Origin: Mojavia pulchra JT2-VF2
Lineage (GTDB): Bacteria > Cyanobacteriota > Cyanobacteriia > Cyanobacteriales > Nostocaceae
Direction of reading: 5' to 3'
Length of the DNA: 64,000 nt
Assembly: GCA_019359325.1 (NCBI GenBank)
Contig: JAHHHN010000001.1
Coordinates: forward strand, 186,001-250,000
Positions 1-8,375 of the stretch are shown one piece after another. The position numbers were made by a program, and so were the translations under genes. Position 1 is the first letter of the stretch. Each line of letters begins with the position of its first letter. The notes beneath the pieces were generated by a model, which was not told where the DNA came from, did not search any database, and saw only the letters and a list, made by a program, of their open reading frames with translations.

Positions 1-941
1 ATTACACGATTCTGGGAGTTGATAAAAAGGCCACGCCAGAAGAAATCAAACGGGCATACCGCAAACTTGCCCGTAAGTATCATCCTGATTTAAATCCTGG
101 AGATCAACAGGCAGAAGCACGTTTTAAAGAAATTAATGAAGCCAACGAGGTACTGTCTGACCCAGAAAAGCGGCAGAAGTATGATCAGTTTGGACAATAT
201 TGGAATCAGGTAAATCAGGGTGGCGCACCTCCACCTAGAGGCGCAGGTGTTGGAGTTGGAGGAGTTGATTTTGACCAATACACTGACTTTGACTCATTCA
301 TCAATGACTTGCTTGGTCGCTTTGGTGGCGCAGATGGAAGTGGGCGCAGAACTTACACCTATCGCACGTCTACAGGACAACCGAGTGGATTTACCAGTCC
401 GCCTCCTGCTGATACAGAAGCTGCGATCGCCCTGACATTTCCAGAAGCGTTTCATGGTACACAAAAACGGCTGCAACTGGATGATGAAACAATTAATGTT
501 CGGATTCCACCAGGTGCTAGACCAGGAAGCCGAGTTCGGATTAAAGGAAAAGGTCGTCCTAGCCCATTTTCCCAACAACGCGGAGACTTGTACTTAACAA
601 TTGAAGTTCTACCGCATCCATTCTTTCAGTTTGAAGGCGATAACATTACTTGTGAAGTGCCAATTCGCCCAGATGAAGCCGTATTGGGCGCTCAAATCGA
701 CGTACCTACTCCTGATGGCAACATTACCATGAAAGTGCCGCCAGGAGTGCGTTCTGGGCAATCCCTCAGATTACGCGGCAAAGGCTGGAAACTGCCCCAG
801 GATAAACGAACTGACCTGATAGTGAAACTCCAGATTGTGCCCCCCAAGGATCTCAGCCCCATTGAACGCGAAGCTTACGAAACCATCCAGGCACACAGCA
901 ACTTTAACCCGCGCACTCAATTGCAGGAGGTAAAATTATGA
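1..941 (+). CDS. DnaJ/CbpA-type J-domain co-chaperone (5' partial)
   Basis: Type B Hsp40 that would deliver clients to DnaK and stimulate its ATPase. The reading frame is open from base 3; the start codon lies outside the window. The J-domain HPD triad is encoded at 81-89, preceded by a basic helix (RKLARKYHPD). A Gly-rich linker follows (about 225-345), then two client-binding beta domains with no CxxCxGxG zinc finger, which makes it CbpA-like rather than true DnaJ. Its stop overlaps the start of the next gene (ATGA at 938-941), implying translational coupling with a CbpM-like modulator. An internal ATG at 309 would remove the J-domain and is not the start. Confidence 0.93.
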   Translation, partial: YTILGVDKKATPEEIKRAYRKLARKYHPDLNPGDQQAEARFKEINEANEVLSDPEKRQKYDQFGQYWNQVNQGGAPPPRGAGVGVGGVDFDQYTDFDSFINDLLGRFGGADGSGRRTYTYRTSTGQPSGFTSPPPADTEAAIALTFPEAFHGTQKRLQLDDETINVRIPPGARPGSRVRIKGKGRPSPFSQQRGDLYLTIEVLPHPFFQFEGDNITCEVPIRPDEAVLGAQIDVPTPDGNITMKVPPGVRSGQSLRLRGKGWKLPQDKRTDLIVKLQIVPPKDLSPIEREAYETIQAHSNFNPRTQLQEVKL

Positions 942-1252
942 CTCAGTTTAGCCTCTCCCAGACAGTTGTTTCTCAAGAGGGAGAACCACTTTATTCCTAT
1001 GAATATGCAGCAATGGTGACAGAAACATCCACAGTAGTGGTGGAACGCTTTGCCCAGTTGGGATTAATTGAACCCATTGGAGAAATGCTGCACCAGCGCG
1101 ACATTACACGTATTGCTCAAATTTTACGTTTGCGTCACGATCTAGGATTAAATTTAGTAGGAGCCGCAATGGTTTTAGATATGGCTCAGGAGATCGCGCA
1201 GTTACGTGCCCAAATTAAGGCATATCAGTCAATGAAAGATGAGAACACTTAG
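938..1252 (+). CDS. CbpM-like chaperone modulator (MerR-type fold)
   Basis: Small protein of 104 residues, overlapping the upstream J-domain gene by four bases. The order of features (a hydrophobic strand with FAQLGLIEP, then a helix-rich region with RIAQILRLRHDLGLNLVGA and a C-terminal coiled segment) matches the CbpM/MerR-like family. In E. coli, CbpM binds the CbpA J-domain and inhibits it; the same role here is inferred from the family and the gene pairing. No membrane segment or signal peptide. It ends 46 bp before a convergent gene. Confidence 0.8.
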   Translation: MTQFSLSQTVVSQEGEPLYSYEYAAMVTETSTVVVERFAQLGLIEPIGEMLHQRDITRIAQILRLRHDLGLNLVGAAMVLDMAQEIAQLRAQIKAYQSMKDENT

Positions 1253-1298
1253 CTACCAGGATAATTGCCCATTTTCACCAAAATGAGATGGTGAGATG

Positions 1299-2651
1299 TC
1301 ACTTTTTCACTAAAATATATGCTTTAGCATAATCAGGCATTTTGCTGACCTGCTGCCCAAAAGCTTTTTGATTTTGAAAAATTCCTGCCAAAAAATCAAG
1401 TTGATAAAGGTTAGGTAGAAATGCTCCGCCTGTATCAGCAATAATGCCCATTTGCAGCCGTTTACGTCCACCTTGATTATGCTCAAGGACAATCACTTTA
1501 CCTAAGCCAATATTTAAAACATCTCCAGCAAAAGTTACTCCTGGTTTGATAGAAATTTTTGCATCTATCTTGTATCCATAACCTTTGATGGCATCAACTT
1601 TTCTAAAATACCAGTAACGCTTTTGGGCTGTTGCTTTTAATCCCCGAACATAGGGTATTCCATTATTTCTGTCTACATTAAAAACTCCTTGGGAACCATC
1701 TGTAAAATTAACTATTATTGTTCCCTGCATGAGTGCTTCTTCTAACCCATTTCGGGTTAAATATGCAAGAGGTTCAACTTTACCAAATTCTTTACCGCCT
1801 GGCTCATAAATCCCTGATAAAACATCCTGCTTTGTATACTTAGTGTAAAATTTATTCTCTAAATTATCTTTTAAGCTATAAATTGGCGTGTTAAAAGTAG
1901 AGGTTTTTTTCCGTGAACCTGGATGAATGAAAACAGCGTATTTTGTTATTCTTAACTGTTCTTGCTTGGTGTTTGTTGGGTTATATGCAGACCATTTAAT
2001 TACTCTAAAATTAGCATTAATAAAATTAGGATCTTGTAAACGAGTAGTTCGATTATTGGCAATATCCTCCTTTAAAACAGCAATCATGAAATCTAAAGTT
2101 TTGGTAACATCGTCTACGGTAACTCCTTGAGTACCAAGTATCCCTGTACGTAAAATATCGGGGTCTTGGGAAGCGTAGTCTTGAAAATATTTTCTAGTAT
2201 TGATAAAAACAGTAAGTAAATCTGCTTGATTGAAATTAACTTTTGTAGTTGGCAGTTTAACTGGAGTAAAAACATTATTACTATTAACGCTAAACTTATA
2301 GGTTTTTAGTTCATCAATAACTTTATAACTCGTAGAGGCTAATGTTAGATTATGCCCAGGTGGATGAAAATTTTGCCTGTCAAATCTTTGTTTAACATCA
2401 AAAAGATTTTGCAAACTTGTGGAAACTATATGAGCAGACTTAATTAATGTCAGGGGTGATGGTGACTGGGGTAGGTTTTGTTCCTGTTGATTAAAAGATA
2501 TATTTTGCGTAGTTTGATGCGTAGTTTGGGATTGTTGATGTAGCTGTTTATTCTTTGAAACATTATCTAAACGGATATAAGCGAAACCGCTCATTAATAA
2601 AGTAGCAAATCCTACTGCGAATCGAAATTTTTGGTTAAATATTATACTCAT
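1299..2651 (-). CDS. MltA-like lytic murein transglycosylase
   Basis: Probably cleaves peptidoglycan glycan strands to 1,6-anhydro-muropeptides in the periplasm. An N-terminal hydrophobic stretch (about residues 10-27, FAVGFATLLMSGFAYI) acts as signal or anchor, followed by a Gln/Ser-rich linker. The C-terminal half resembles the MltA double-psi barrel and 3D domain: FYTKYTKQDVLSGIYEPGG, the PLAYLTRNGLEEAL segment, then IADTGGAF with LDFLAG, where the Asp residues correspond to the catalytic 3D-type motif. 450 residues, longer than E. coli MltA because of a poorly conserved N-terminal half. No Lys-rich or SH3 targeting domain. The family call rests on the C-terminal motifs. Confidence 0.7.
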   Translation of the reverse strand: MSIIFNQKFRFAVGFATLLMSGFAYIRLDNVSKNKQLHQQSQTTHQTTQNISFNQQEQNLPQSPSPLTLIKSAHIVSTSLQNLFDVKQRFDRQNFHPPGHNLTLASTSYKVIDELKTYKFSVNSNNVFTPVKLPTTKVNFNQADLLTVFINTRKYFQDYASQDPDILRTGILGTQGVTVDDVTKTLDFMIAVLKEDIANNRTTRLQDPNFINANFRVIKWSAYNPTNTKQEQLRITKYAVFIHPGSRKKTSTFNTPIYSLKDNLENKFYTKYTKQDVLSGIYEPGGKEFGKVEPLAYLTRNGLEEALMQGTIIVNFTDGSQGVFNVDRNNGIPYVRGLKATAQKRYWYFRKVDAIKGYGYKIDAKISIKPGVTFAGDVLNIGLGKVIVLEHNQGGRKRLQMGIIADTGGAFLPNLYQLDFLAGIFQNQKAFGQQVSKMPDYAKAYILVKK

Positions 2652-2973
2652 AAATTAAAAAAGAATTTTTAATACTTAGTATTTAAAAATCAACAATAGA
2701 ATTGATGGTACTCAGTGCTGGTGAAATAAAACTAAAGAAAGTACTTAAATATAATATAATTATAGGTTCCAAAAGTTACTATATTTTTGCAAAAATCAGG
2801 TACGTGCTAATGAGTTTGTGTTCTGTGGATAATTAAGACACAAAAAAGTTAATAAGGATATTTTACCAAGCGATATCCAAAAGTTTACTACAAGGCTAAT
2901 TTATAAAAAAGCCAGAAAATCAGGTCTCTGGCTTAATAGCTAGAGACAAAAGAGTAATTACACAGGTAAAAAC
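2652..2973. other. AT-rich intergenic stretch
   Basis: About 320 bp between two minus-strand genes. It is AT-rich, has no reading frame with a credible start and no obvious terminator hairpin. It should hold the promoter of the MltA-like gene near 2655-2760, but no clear sigma-70 hexamers can be fixed by eye. Confidence 0.4.
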
Positions 2974-3504
2974 CTAAATTCTTCCTACTAACGAGTTTGC
3001 ACTCCCAGCCTGGATTTCATAATAAAGCAGCGGGCGTTCGCTGACGATTGCCCTCCGACATCGAGACATATTTAAAGCTTCAAGTACTCGAATCGAAGCT
3101 TTGTTAGGCTCGTTAACATCTGCGACCACTCTTGCCAATCCAAGCACATCAAATACATAACGAAGTACAGACAATGCAGCTTCCGTAGCATAGCCGCGTC
3201 CCCAAAGTTGAGGTCGTGTGCCAAAAATAAGACTTGGTGATTCCTGTGAGGAATGAAGCAGACCTGCAAACCCCGCTATCTGATCAGTATGATGTTCAAA
3301 AAAGAGCCAAAGCCCATAGCCATAATTTGTGAAACTCTCCAGGCTGGCTTCGATAAATGATTGCGCCTCCTCTAGGGAGATTTGACGATCATCAAAGAGA
3401 AATCGTCGTATGTCAGCCTCAGTCCATAGCTGGTGTAAGGAGTCGAGATCGTCAATCTGGCATGGACGCAGGCTCAAACGTTGGGTATGTAACAAATGCG
3501 TCAT
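2974..3504 (-). CDS. GNAT-family N-acetyltransferase (RimJ/RimL-like)
   Basis: Predicted acetyl-CoA-dependent N-acyltransferase of 176 residues. The acetyl-CoA loop is seen as QLWGRGYATEAA (motif A, R/Q-x-x-G-x-G/A) and motif B as NEPNKASIRVLEALNM, the usual RimJ/L pattern ending in a small-residue turn. I chose the start at 3504 (MTHLLHTQRLSLRP) because the TxRLxLRP strand normally lies close to the N terminus; 11 more codons up to 3537 are open but add no conserved residues. The substrate (ribosomal protein, antibiotic or small molecule) cannot be told from sequence. It stands alone beside an accessory island. Confidence 0.85.
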   Translation of the reverse strand: MTHLLHTQRLSLRPCQIDDLDSLHQLWTEADIRRFLFDDRQISLEEAQSFIEASLESFTNYGYGLWLFFEHHTDQIAGFAGLLHSSQESPSLIFGTRPQLWGRGYATEAALSVLRYVFDVLGLARVVADVNEPNKASIRVLEALNMSRCRRAIVSERPLLYYEIQAGSANSLVGRI

Positions 3505-3669
3505 TGTGAGATGCCTTATCTTACGATGTCTAAACACAGAACTAATTTAGCACTGAGTACAGCCCACTAGAAATTAGGTGCAGAATTCGCTTTTTGGATG
3601 AATTGTGTCCAGGGTTATCACTATTGCTGTTCTCCCTTTGACTACCTCAACAGTAGAGTCTAGCCATCA

Positions 3670-3693
3670 GCCAAAATCAATCCATGCGATCGC
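3670..3693 (+). repeat. Left copy of 24-bp direct repeat flanking an accessory module
   Basis: GCCAAAATCAATCCATGCGA followed by TCGC. The same 24 bp recur at 5631-5654 with a single C/T difference. The last 8-10 bases are a HIP1-type octamer and carry little information, but the preceding 14-16 do. The two copies enclose a methyltransferase gene and an unrecognised gene. Confidence 0.75.
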
Positions 3694-3784
3694 TCTCACA
3701 CCAAACTCGCACAAATAGCCTCCGGGTTGCGTTCCAGGGAATCAGCATGATGGCTGCTACGCCAGACAAGTATAAAATTTGCTT

Positions 3785-4504
3785 TTACGCTGCGCCACGT
3801 TCATCAGCATCAGGTGTAGCGAATGCTTCGACGCGGGACACGATAATAAGTGATAGAGGATGCTGCGTTATTGGATCAAGTGGTTCGATGCATTGGCATA
3901 CCTGAAGCCTTGCTTGGTTACAGACCGTCAGCCATGAATTCAGTGTCCGAAAATACCAGGGCATCGGCTCCCACGTATCATTGCCAAAATTCATGAAGCT
4001 TTCGGTTCGCCATCCATCTGTGTACGCTTGATCGCCACACGCACTCCATGGGTGAACTGTCTGCACAACCAGGTGTCCATTAGAGGATAAGACTGTACCG
4101 AGGACAGCCAACAGTGGCACAATGGTTTCGCCCAACAGTGAGAAATTACACACAACAAGATCATACGGCCCATCTAACTGGCTTGGCTCCTTAATAATCG
4201 CCTCATACGTAAGGGTGCAAAACCTGCCACTTCCTGCCGCTTGAGCGTGTTGAACTAAGGCAGGGCTTCCATCCACCCCGAAGGTTTCGATGCCTTGTGC
4301 AACTAATGCGCGTGTCAGCCAACCTTCGCCACAGCCAACATCTAACACACGGCGAGGTCGCAGTGCCATCAAAACTTCCAAGATGGCAGCATCAGTTGCA
4401 ACACGACGGCTGGGTATGAGTCCATCACGGACTGCCTTCGTCCATGCGTTGGCGTTCTTATTCCAACTTGAATGCAAGCGGTGTTCCAAATCTGCTTGGG
4501 GCAT
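3785..4504 (-). CDS. Class I SAM-dependent methyltransferase
   Basis: 239 residues with the standard Rossmann methyltransferase signature: motif I VLDVGCGEGWL (about residues 52-62), motif II acidic strand end GVDGSP, and the post-III segment DLVVCNFSLLG. The long C-terminal part contains Trp/Tyr-rich segments that could form the substrate lid. Small-molecule or ubiquinone-type O/C-methyltransferases share this layout; the substrate is unknown. By eye the gene is richer in G+C than its neighbours, which with the flanking direct repeats suggests acquisition. The gene downstream on the same strand is unrelated. The start ATG at 4504 is the first in a segment leading into the helix before motif I. 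Confidence 0.85.
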   Translation of the reverse strand: MPQADLEHRLHSSWNKNANAWTKAVRDGLIPSRRVATDAAILEVLMALRPRRVLDVGCGEGWLTRALVAQGIETFGVDGSPALVQHAQAAGSGRFCTLTYEAIIKEPSQLDGPYDLVVCNFSLLGETIVPLLAVLGTVLSSNGHLVVQTVHPWSACGDQAYTDGWRTESFMNFGNDTWEPMPWYFRTLNSWLTVCNQARLQVCQCIEPLDPITQHPLSLIIVSRVEAFATPDADERGAA

Positions 4505-4549
4505 GAAAGCTTCCTCCGAGTTGTATAAATTATATCTGCGGGATGATTT

Positions 4550-4745
4550 ATCTCACGCAGAGGAGCCACTGCGTCGGGCGGCTTTGCCGACTCCCTCATT
4601 GGCGTCGCGCAGAGAGTATAAAGAGTTTTAGATTTCAATACATAAAATTTCATCCCTTGATTGAGCAACACCAAGAAAACTTATTCCCTTCGCGCACTTT
4701 GCGACAGCAGTGGCTCATGGGGGAAACCCCCAAGACCGCGCTGTC
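4550..4745. repeat. Interspersed palindromic repeats
   Basis: The spacer between the methyltransferase and the next gene contains fragments of the hairpin repeats scattered in this genome: CTCACGCAGAGG followed by a GGCGGCTTTGCCGACTCCC palindrome, and a second segment with GGGGGAAACCCCC. Related pieces occur near 29955, 33110 and 38953. No coding sequence is credible here. Confidence 0.55.
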
Positions 4746-4772
4746 TCGTCTTTGCGGTTCGTTAATTCATCC

Positions 4773-5606
4773 CTATTTTATGCAACCCCGTTGGATGGCT
4801 TCACAATAGCGATCATTATATGGGAACAAATCATCATGAGGTTTATCGACTGTAATAAAACACCGATGCTTGACTAACTCAATTCGCTCTTGAAATTCTA
4901 GATCATCACTTTCAGCCTTCTCACACTGTCCTAGACTTAAATCATTTTTGCCGTCAACGTTGTAGTAAATAACGTCATCAATTTTATGATCTCGTCGAAA
5001 ACTCGTTCGCCACTGAGAATTGCTTCCCCAACCATATGAGAGGTCTTGGCATCGTCGGTTTTTTCTACTGTAAGTCCAGTACAATGTTGATTCCTCTGCA
5101 ATTAATTTTTTGATGTTCGCTATACCTCCAGTTACACAAGTACCAGCGCGAGAGAACATCATATTTCCAATCATGAGACAATCCCACAACGTACTGGCAA
5201 CAGTAATCTCTGTGTGTTGCTGCTCATCTTGAATAACCTTAACTATTTCGTGATAAAACGGCGAAAACTCTGTAGGTGTCACTACCTTAAAACCAAGCGA
5301 TCGCATAAAGTTAAGGTAATTTCTGCTTGTGATTTCTGCTCCTGAAGTATCAATTTCAGTATCCCCACAACGAAGGCGTAAAAGTAACAAATCGTTTACA
5401 CGGGACAGCGCGTATAACTGCCACAAATCTTCAATTGATGCCTCTGGTATCGGAGAACCGCGTCTTATAGAAAAATTGCTCAACCAAGCTTTGATTGACA
5501 TTGCATTCGCAGACCACGGATGCAATATATCTGAATAAAGATTAGTTCCTTGATAGCTAAGAATCGAATCAAATAGTTCACGATACGGTACTTGACAGAT
5601 GTGCAT
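4773..5606 (-). CDS. Unrecognised conserved-looking protein, 277 residues
   Basis: I do not recognise a named domain. The protein is soluble, with no signal peptide or membrane helix. Striking segments are LYWTYSRKNRRCQDLSYGWG (about residues 179-198), then GSNSQWRTSFRRD, YYNVDGK, and near the C terminus ELVKHRCFITVDKPHDDLFP. The density of Trp, Tyr, Cys, Asp and His in these segments looks like a conserved catalytic or binding core, not low-complexity filler. The ATG at 5606 is followed by a plausible globular N terminus. It shares strand and flanking direct repeats with the SAM methyltransferase at 3785-4504, so the two may have moved together. A function is not proposed. Confidence 0.7.
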   Translation of the reverse strand: MHICQVPYRELFDSILSYQGTNLYSDILHPWSANAMSIKAWLSNFSIRRGSPIPEASIEDLWQLYALSRVNDLLLLRLRCGDTEIDTSGAEITSRNYLNFMRSLGFKVVTPTEFSPFYHEIVKVIQDEQQHTEITVASTLWDCLMIGNMMFSRAGTCVTGGIANIKKLIAEESTLYWTYSRKNRRCQDLSYGWGSNSQWRTSFRRDHKIDDVIYYNVDGKNDLSLGQCEKAESDDLEFQERIELVKHRCFITVDKPHDDLFPYNDRYCEAIQRGCIK

Positions 5607-5630
5607 TGCTTATAGAAACAGCCTGCAATG

Positions 5631-5654
5631 GCCAAAATCAATTCATGCGATCGC
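5631..5654 (+). repeat. Right copy of 24-bp direct repeat
   Basis: Matches 3670-3693 at 23 of 24 positions in the same orientation, 1,961 bp away. It lies 25 bp upstream of the start of the unrecognised gene at 4773-5606. HIP1-type bases form its 3' end. Confidence 0.75.
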
Positions 5655-5689
5655 ATGATCGCACTATGGAAGATAATTTGTAATAAGTT

Positions 5690-5860
5690 TTACTTATTTT
5701 TTTGAGCAGCTAGTTTCTGCTCTTGCTCATCACACCAAGCTGCAATTAACTCTTTAGCAATGCTGCTCATATCCGTTTCTGATTGGACGCACAAGGACTT
5801 GAAACGGATCTTTAATTCTTTGCCAATTATTAGTTTGACTGTATCTTCGGGTTTTGCCAT
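5690..5860 (-). CDS. Small ribbon-helix-helix-like protein
   Basis: 56-residue frame starting MAKPEDTVKLIIGKELKIRF and ending AAQKNK. A short beta strand (VKLIIG) is followed by two amphipathic helices separated by a turn (SETDMSSIAKELI), the CopG/ParG-like ribbon-helix-helix layout typical of small cyanobacterial DNA-binding proteins and antitoxins. No toxin partner is adjacent; the next gene is the GHKL ATPase, 319 bp downstream of nothing shared, so linkage is only positional. It could be an orphan antitoxin or a transcription regulator. Confidence 0.7.
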   Translation of the reverse strand: MAKPEDTVKLIIGKELKIRFKSLCVQSETDMSSIAKELIAAWCDEQEQKLAAQKNK

Positions 5861-6008
5861 CCCATAATTCTGGCATGGCGTAGGAGGAACATTATCACTA
5901 TTCCCCTACTTGGTTTTGTTAAGTATAATAACAGACGGAGTGGATACTTTTTGCTAGCAGTGTATTACCCTCACCAGAACTCAGAAGCTACTTTCGTAGA
6001 GTATCAGC

Positions 6009-7811
6009 TTAGATGACATCCTTCACTTTCCCCATTAAAGAATCTGTGAATTTACCCCAATCGCTTCGCAGTTCTGAAAAATGCTCACGGGGATTTTCAT
6101 CCATTGACTCAGCCTTGCCATAAGCAATGATGAGTAGTGTTAGGGCTTCTATTGATCGTCTAGCCGCCTTTGCAGCTTCATCGCTAGATATGCTTTCAGG
6201 AGGTGCAGTCGCAATACTCCGAAGTGGTTCCCACATCTCCCGATAGAATCGATGTCGTGTATTAATACGAATAATCACTTGACCATCAATATGCTGAGTA
6301 TCAATTAATAAATTTCCTGGAAAGTCAACAGACTCCACGATAAATGGCAAATCCTTGATAGACTCGCAATATAGCTGCCGTTCTTTTTGCTTCTCTTCAT
6401 CTTTACCTGGCAAAGCATCTCTAGCCAAATCTTCAATAATTCTTTCCTTTTGTTTTGGGTCGATTAAAACCTTTACCCGGCTTTTAGGCATTGTCCTATT
6501 TGCTTCTTTAGCAGCCTCAAGTAGGGGATAATGTTCACCCTGATGATCATTCGATTTTCGTGAAACTTCACCCCACACTTCATTAATACAGTTGAGTGCT
6601 TCTGGAATATATCTAGAGAAGAGGTCACGAAGCTGTCCTTTTAAGTCATCGTATGGCTCTACACCCCTCTTGACATTTCTGACTCCAAAGTAAGCATCAA
6701 GCTCCGGCTGAAATGAAACTTCAATACCAATAAATCGGTGAGGGGAAGCAACTCTTTCACCGAAGATTCTAGGTAATGTAGTATAGTTAATTTCGCGGTT
6801 CAACCGAACAAAACTAATTGCCCCTTGATTTTCTTCAAGACGTAAATTCCTAGTAAGCTCATCTTTCTTATTTGTTGCGTATTTTTTGCGAATTACTTCG
6901 CTGGGGTAAACTGTAATTGTGACCTTGTAAGAAGACTGTCCAATCTCAATGACTTCTCTTGCAATTCTCTTGGCAGGAAAATGTGTTTTAGTTGCTTCAG
7001 GTAGTGGAAACTCCGGCTTTTTACGAGTTTTTTCAAAAGATTCTCTTAGAGGAGAATAGTATTCGTAAAGAACTTTATCACCCCATGTCCCCTCCATACG
7101 CATCAGAGGATCGTGTGGCAACAAATTTGTACCATCAACACAAATTTTAATACCATCATCTAAAAAGTAGCGAAACATGCGGGATAACTCATACTTGATT
7201 TCGGCTTTTAGTGCCCTTGCATCAGGAGCTTTTTTTCCTTCTTCTAAGCGATCTACTTTAGACCAAAGTACAATTGTTCCGCTATCTTGGGGAATAAATG
7301 ACAGAATATTCTTTGGTAATGGTTCAACATTGGGGGGAGCAATGCCAACAGTTTCACCTTTCTGTTCTTCTTCTAATGCTTCTTCCAAGTCAAAATAGGC
7401 ATGAGACCAAGGTTCATCCTTATTTGTGCGGCTCCAAACATCAATGCGCTGACCGTAGTTAAGTGCTGCAAGTTTTGCTCCTACGCCATACTTACCAATT
7501 GTGTCAGTTTGCATGTATCGAGTGGAAAAACCTACTTGAAGATAGCGTTGTAAGATGTCCAGTTCCATCCCATCACCATCATCAATCATAGTAATGCAGT
7601 GAATATGTCTCTTCCCAGACCTAGCCTGAGACTCTTCAAAATGCAGAGTAATATTATTTGCATTAGCTTCTAAGCTATTGTCGATGACTTCACCAAGAGC
7701 AGCAGGTAAACTATAACCAGAGTCGCGTAGAGACTGTAAAGCGTGTCCTGTTAGGACAATGGGGAGTTTTTCAGTCGATACTAATTTTGTAGAAGTTGCT
7801 TGGCGTACCAT
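6009..7811 (-). CDS. MORC-like GHKL (HSP90/MutL-type) ATPase
   Basis: 600 residues with an N-terminal GHKL ATP-binding domain: N box LGEVIDNSLEA (about 39-49), G1 box MIDDGDGM, and G2 box DTIGKYGVGAKLAALNYG. These are the Bergerat-fold residues that bind Mg-ATP. The region after it (about 200-420) resembles the S5-like transducer of MutL/MORC proteins, and the C-terminal 180 residues are helical without a known domain. Prokaryotic MORC-type ATPases are known from restriction and phage-defence settings (Iyer and Aravind's analysis of MutL/MORC homologs). No nuclease or methyltransferase is fused or directly adjacent. The HTH protein at 7893-8375 lies 81 bp upstream on the same strand and may be co-transcribed. 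Confidence 0.8.
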   Translation of the reverse strand: MVRQATSTKLVSTEKLPIVLTGHALQSLRDSGYSLPAALGEVIDNSLEANANNITLHFEESQARSGKRHIHCITMIDDGDGMELDILQRYLQVGFSTRYMQTDTIGKYGVGAKLAALNYGQRIDVWSRTNKDEPWSHAYFDLEEALEEEQKGETVGIAPPNVEPLPKNILSFIPQDSGTIVLWSKVDRLEEGKKAPDARALKAEIKYELSRMFRYFLDDGIKICVDGTNLLPHDPLMRMEGTWGDKVLYEYYSPLRESFEKTRKKPEFPLPEATKTHFPAKRIAREVIEIGQSSYKVTITVYPSEVIRKKYATNKKDELTRNLRLEENQGAISFVRLNREINYTTLPRIFGERVASPHRFIGIEVSFQPELDAYFGVRNVKRGVEPYDDLKGQLRDLFSRYIPEALNCINEVWGEVSRKSNDHQGEHYPLLEAAKEANRTMPKSRVKVLIDPKQKERIIEDLARDALPGKDEEKQKERQLYCESIKDLPFIVESVDFPGNLLIDTQHIDGQVIIRINTRHRFYREMWEPLRSIATAPPESISSDEAAKAARRSIEALTLLIIAYGKAESMDENPREHFSELRSDWGKFTDSLMGKVKDVI

Positions 7812-7892
7812 AGGTTTGTTGTAATTTACTCAAAGTAATTAAGCAGCGCGTTTTCGTAACAACGGTTTGAAGGTAAATGTCCTTATGAGATA

Positions 7893-8375
7893 TCAAGCAG
7901 GCTCCTGAGAGTCTAAGTATATCTGCACAATTTGGCGTACTTTTTGACGTAACCTATTGGCAGTGCGTTGCGAGACACCACAGGCTAATGCTGTAGCAGC
8001 AACACTCTTGCCGTTAATCATGTCCTCGAAGCATTTGCTCATATTCTTGCCAGATGCAGCAATCACCATGCTTAGTTGTGCCTCTAGATCGGAAGAAGCA
8101 TAGAGTTTTACTTCTTCGTTCCAAGTGGGTGTAAGTAAAGCTACTTTCCGGCATAGCCGACGCTGCCGAATCTTTGTCCTTTGAATGCTGAACTTTGCAT
8201 TCCTTATGATGTCGTAGCGAAAAAACTTTAAGTTTTCTTCCTGGCTTTTAGAATTAATGGCGAGTGAAACTGCGTGTTCAAGAATCTCCGCTTCAGGTGA
8301 ACCAGGGTTTAGCGTCTTAAGACGCTGCTGCATTTCAAGCACAGCACGCCAGCGAGTGTTGAGCGCTCTTGTCAT
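7893..8375 (-). CDS. HTH protein, sigma-like or transposon-regulator type
   Basis: 160 residues, strongly basic in the middle (IQRTKIRQRRLCRKVALL). The C terminus has a helix-turn-helix like the region-4/LuxR type: SVAATALACGVSQRTANRLR, where ACGVSQRTANRLRQKV is the recognition segment. There is no clear sigma region 2, so calling it an ECF sigma factor would overreach. It precedes the MORC-like ATPase gene on the same strand and may control it. Start ATG at 8375. Acquired-gene context on both sides. Confidence 0.6.
   Translation of the reverse strand: MTRALNTRWRAVLEMQQRLKTLNPGSPEAEILEHAVSLAINSKSQEENLKFFRYDIIRNAKFSIQRTKIRQRRLCRKVALLTPTWNEEVKLYASSDLEAQLSMVIAASGKNMSKCFEDMINGKSVAATALACGVSQRTANRLRQKVRQIVQIYLDSQEPA

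Noticed and set aside
3684-3905. 73-codon plus-strand frame near the left direct repeat
   Set aside because: Mostly antisense to the methyltransferase gene and without conserved features.
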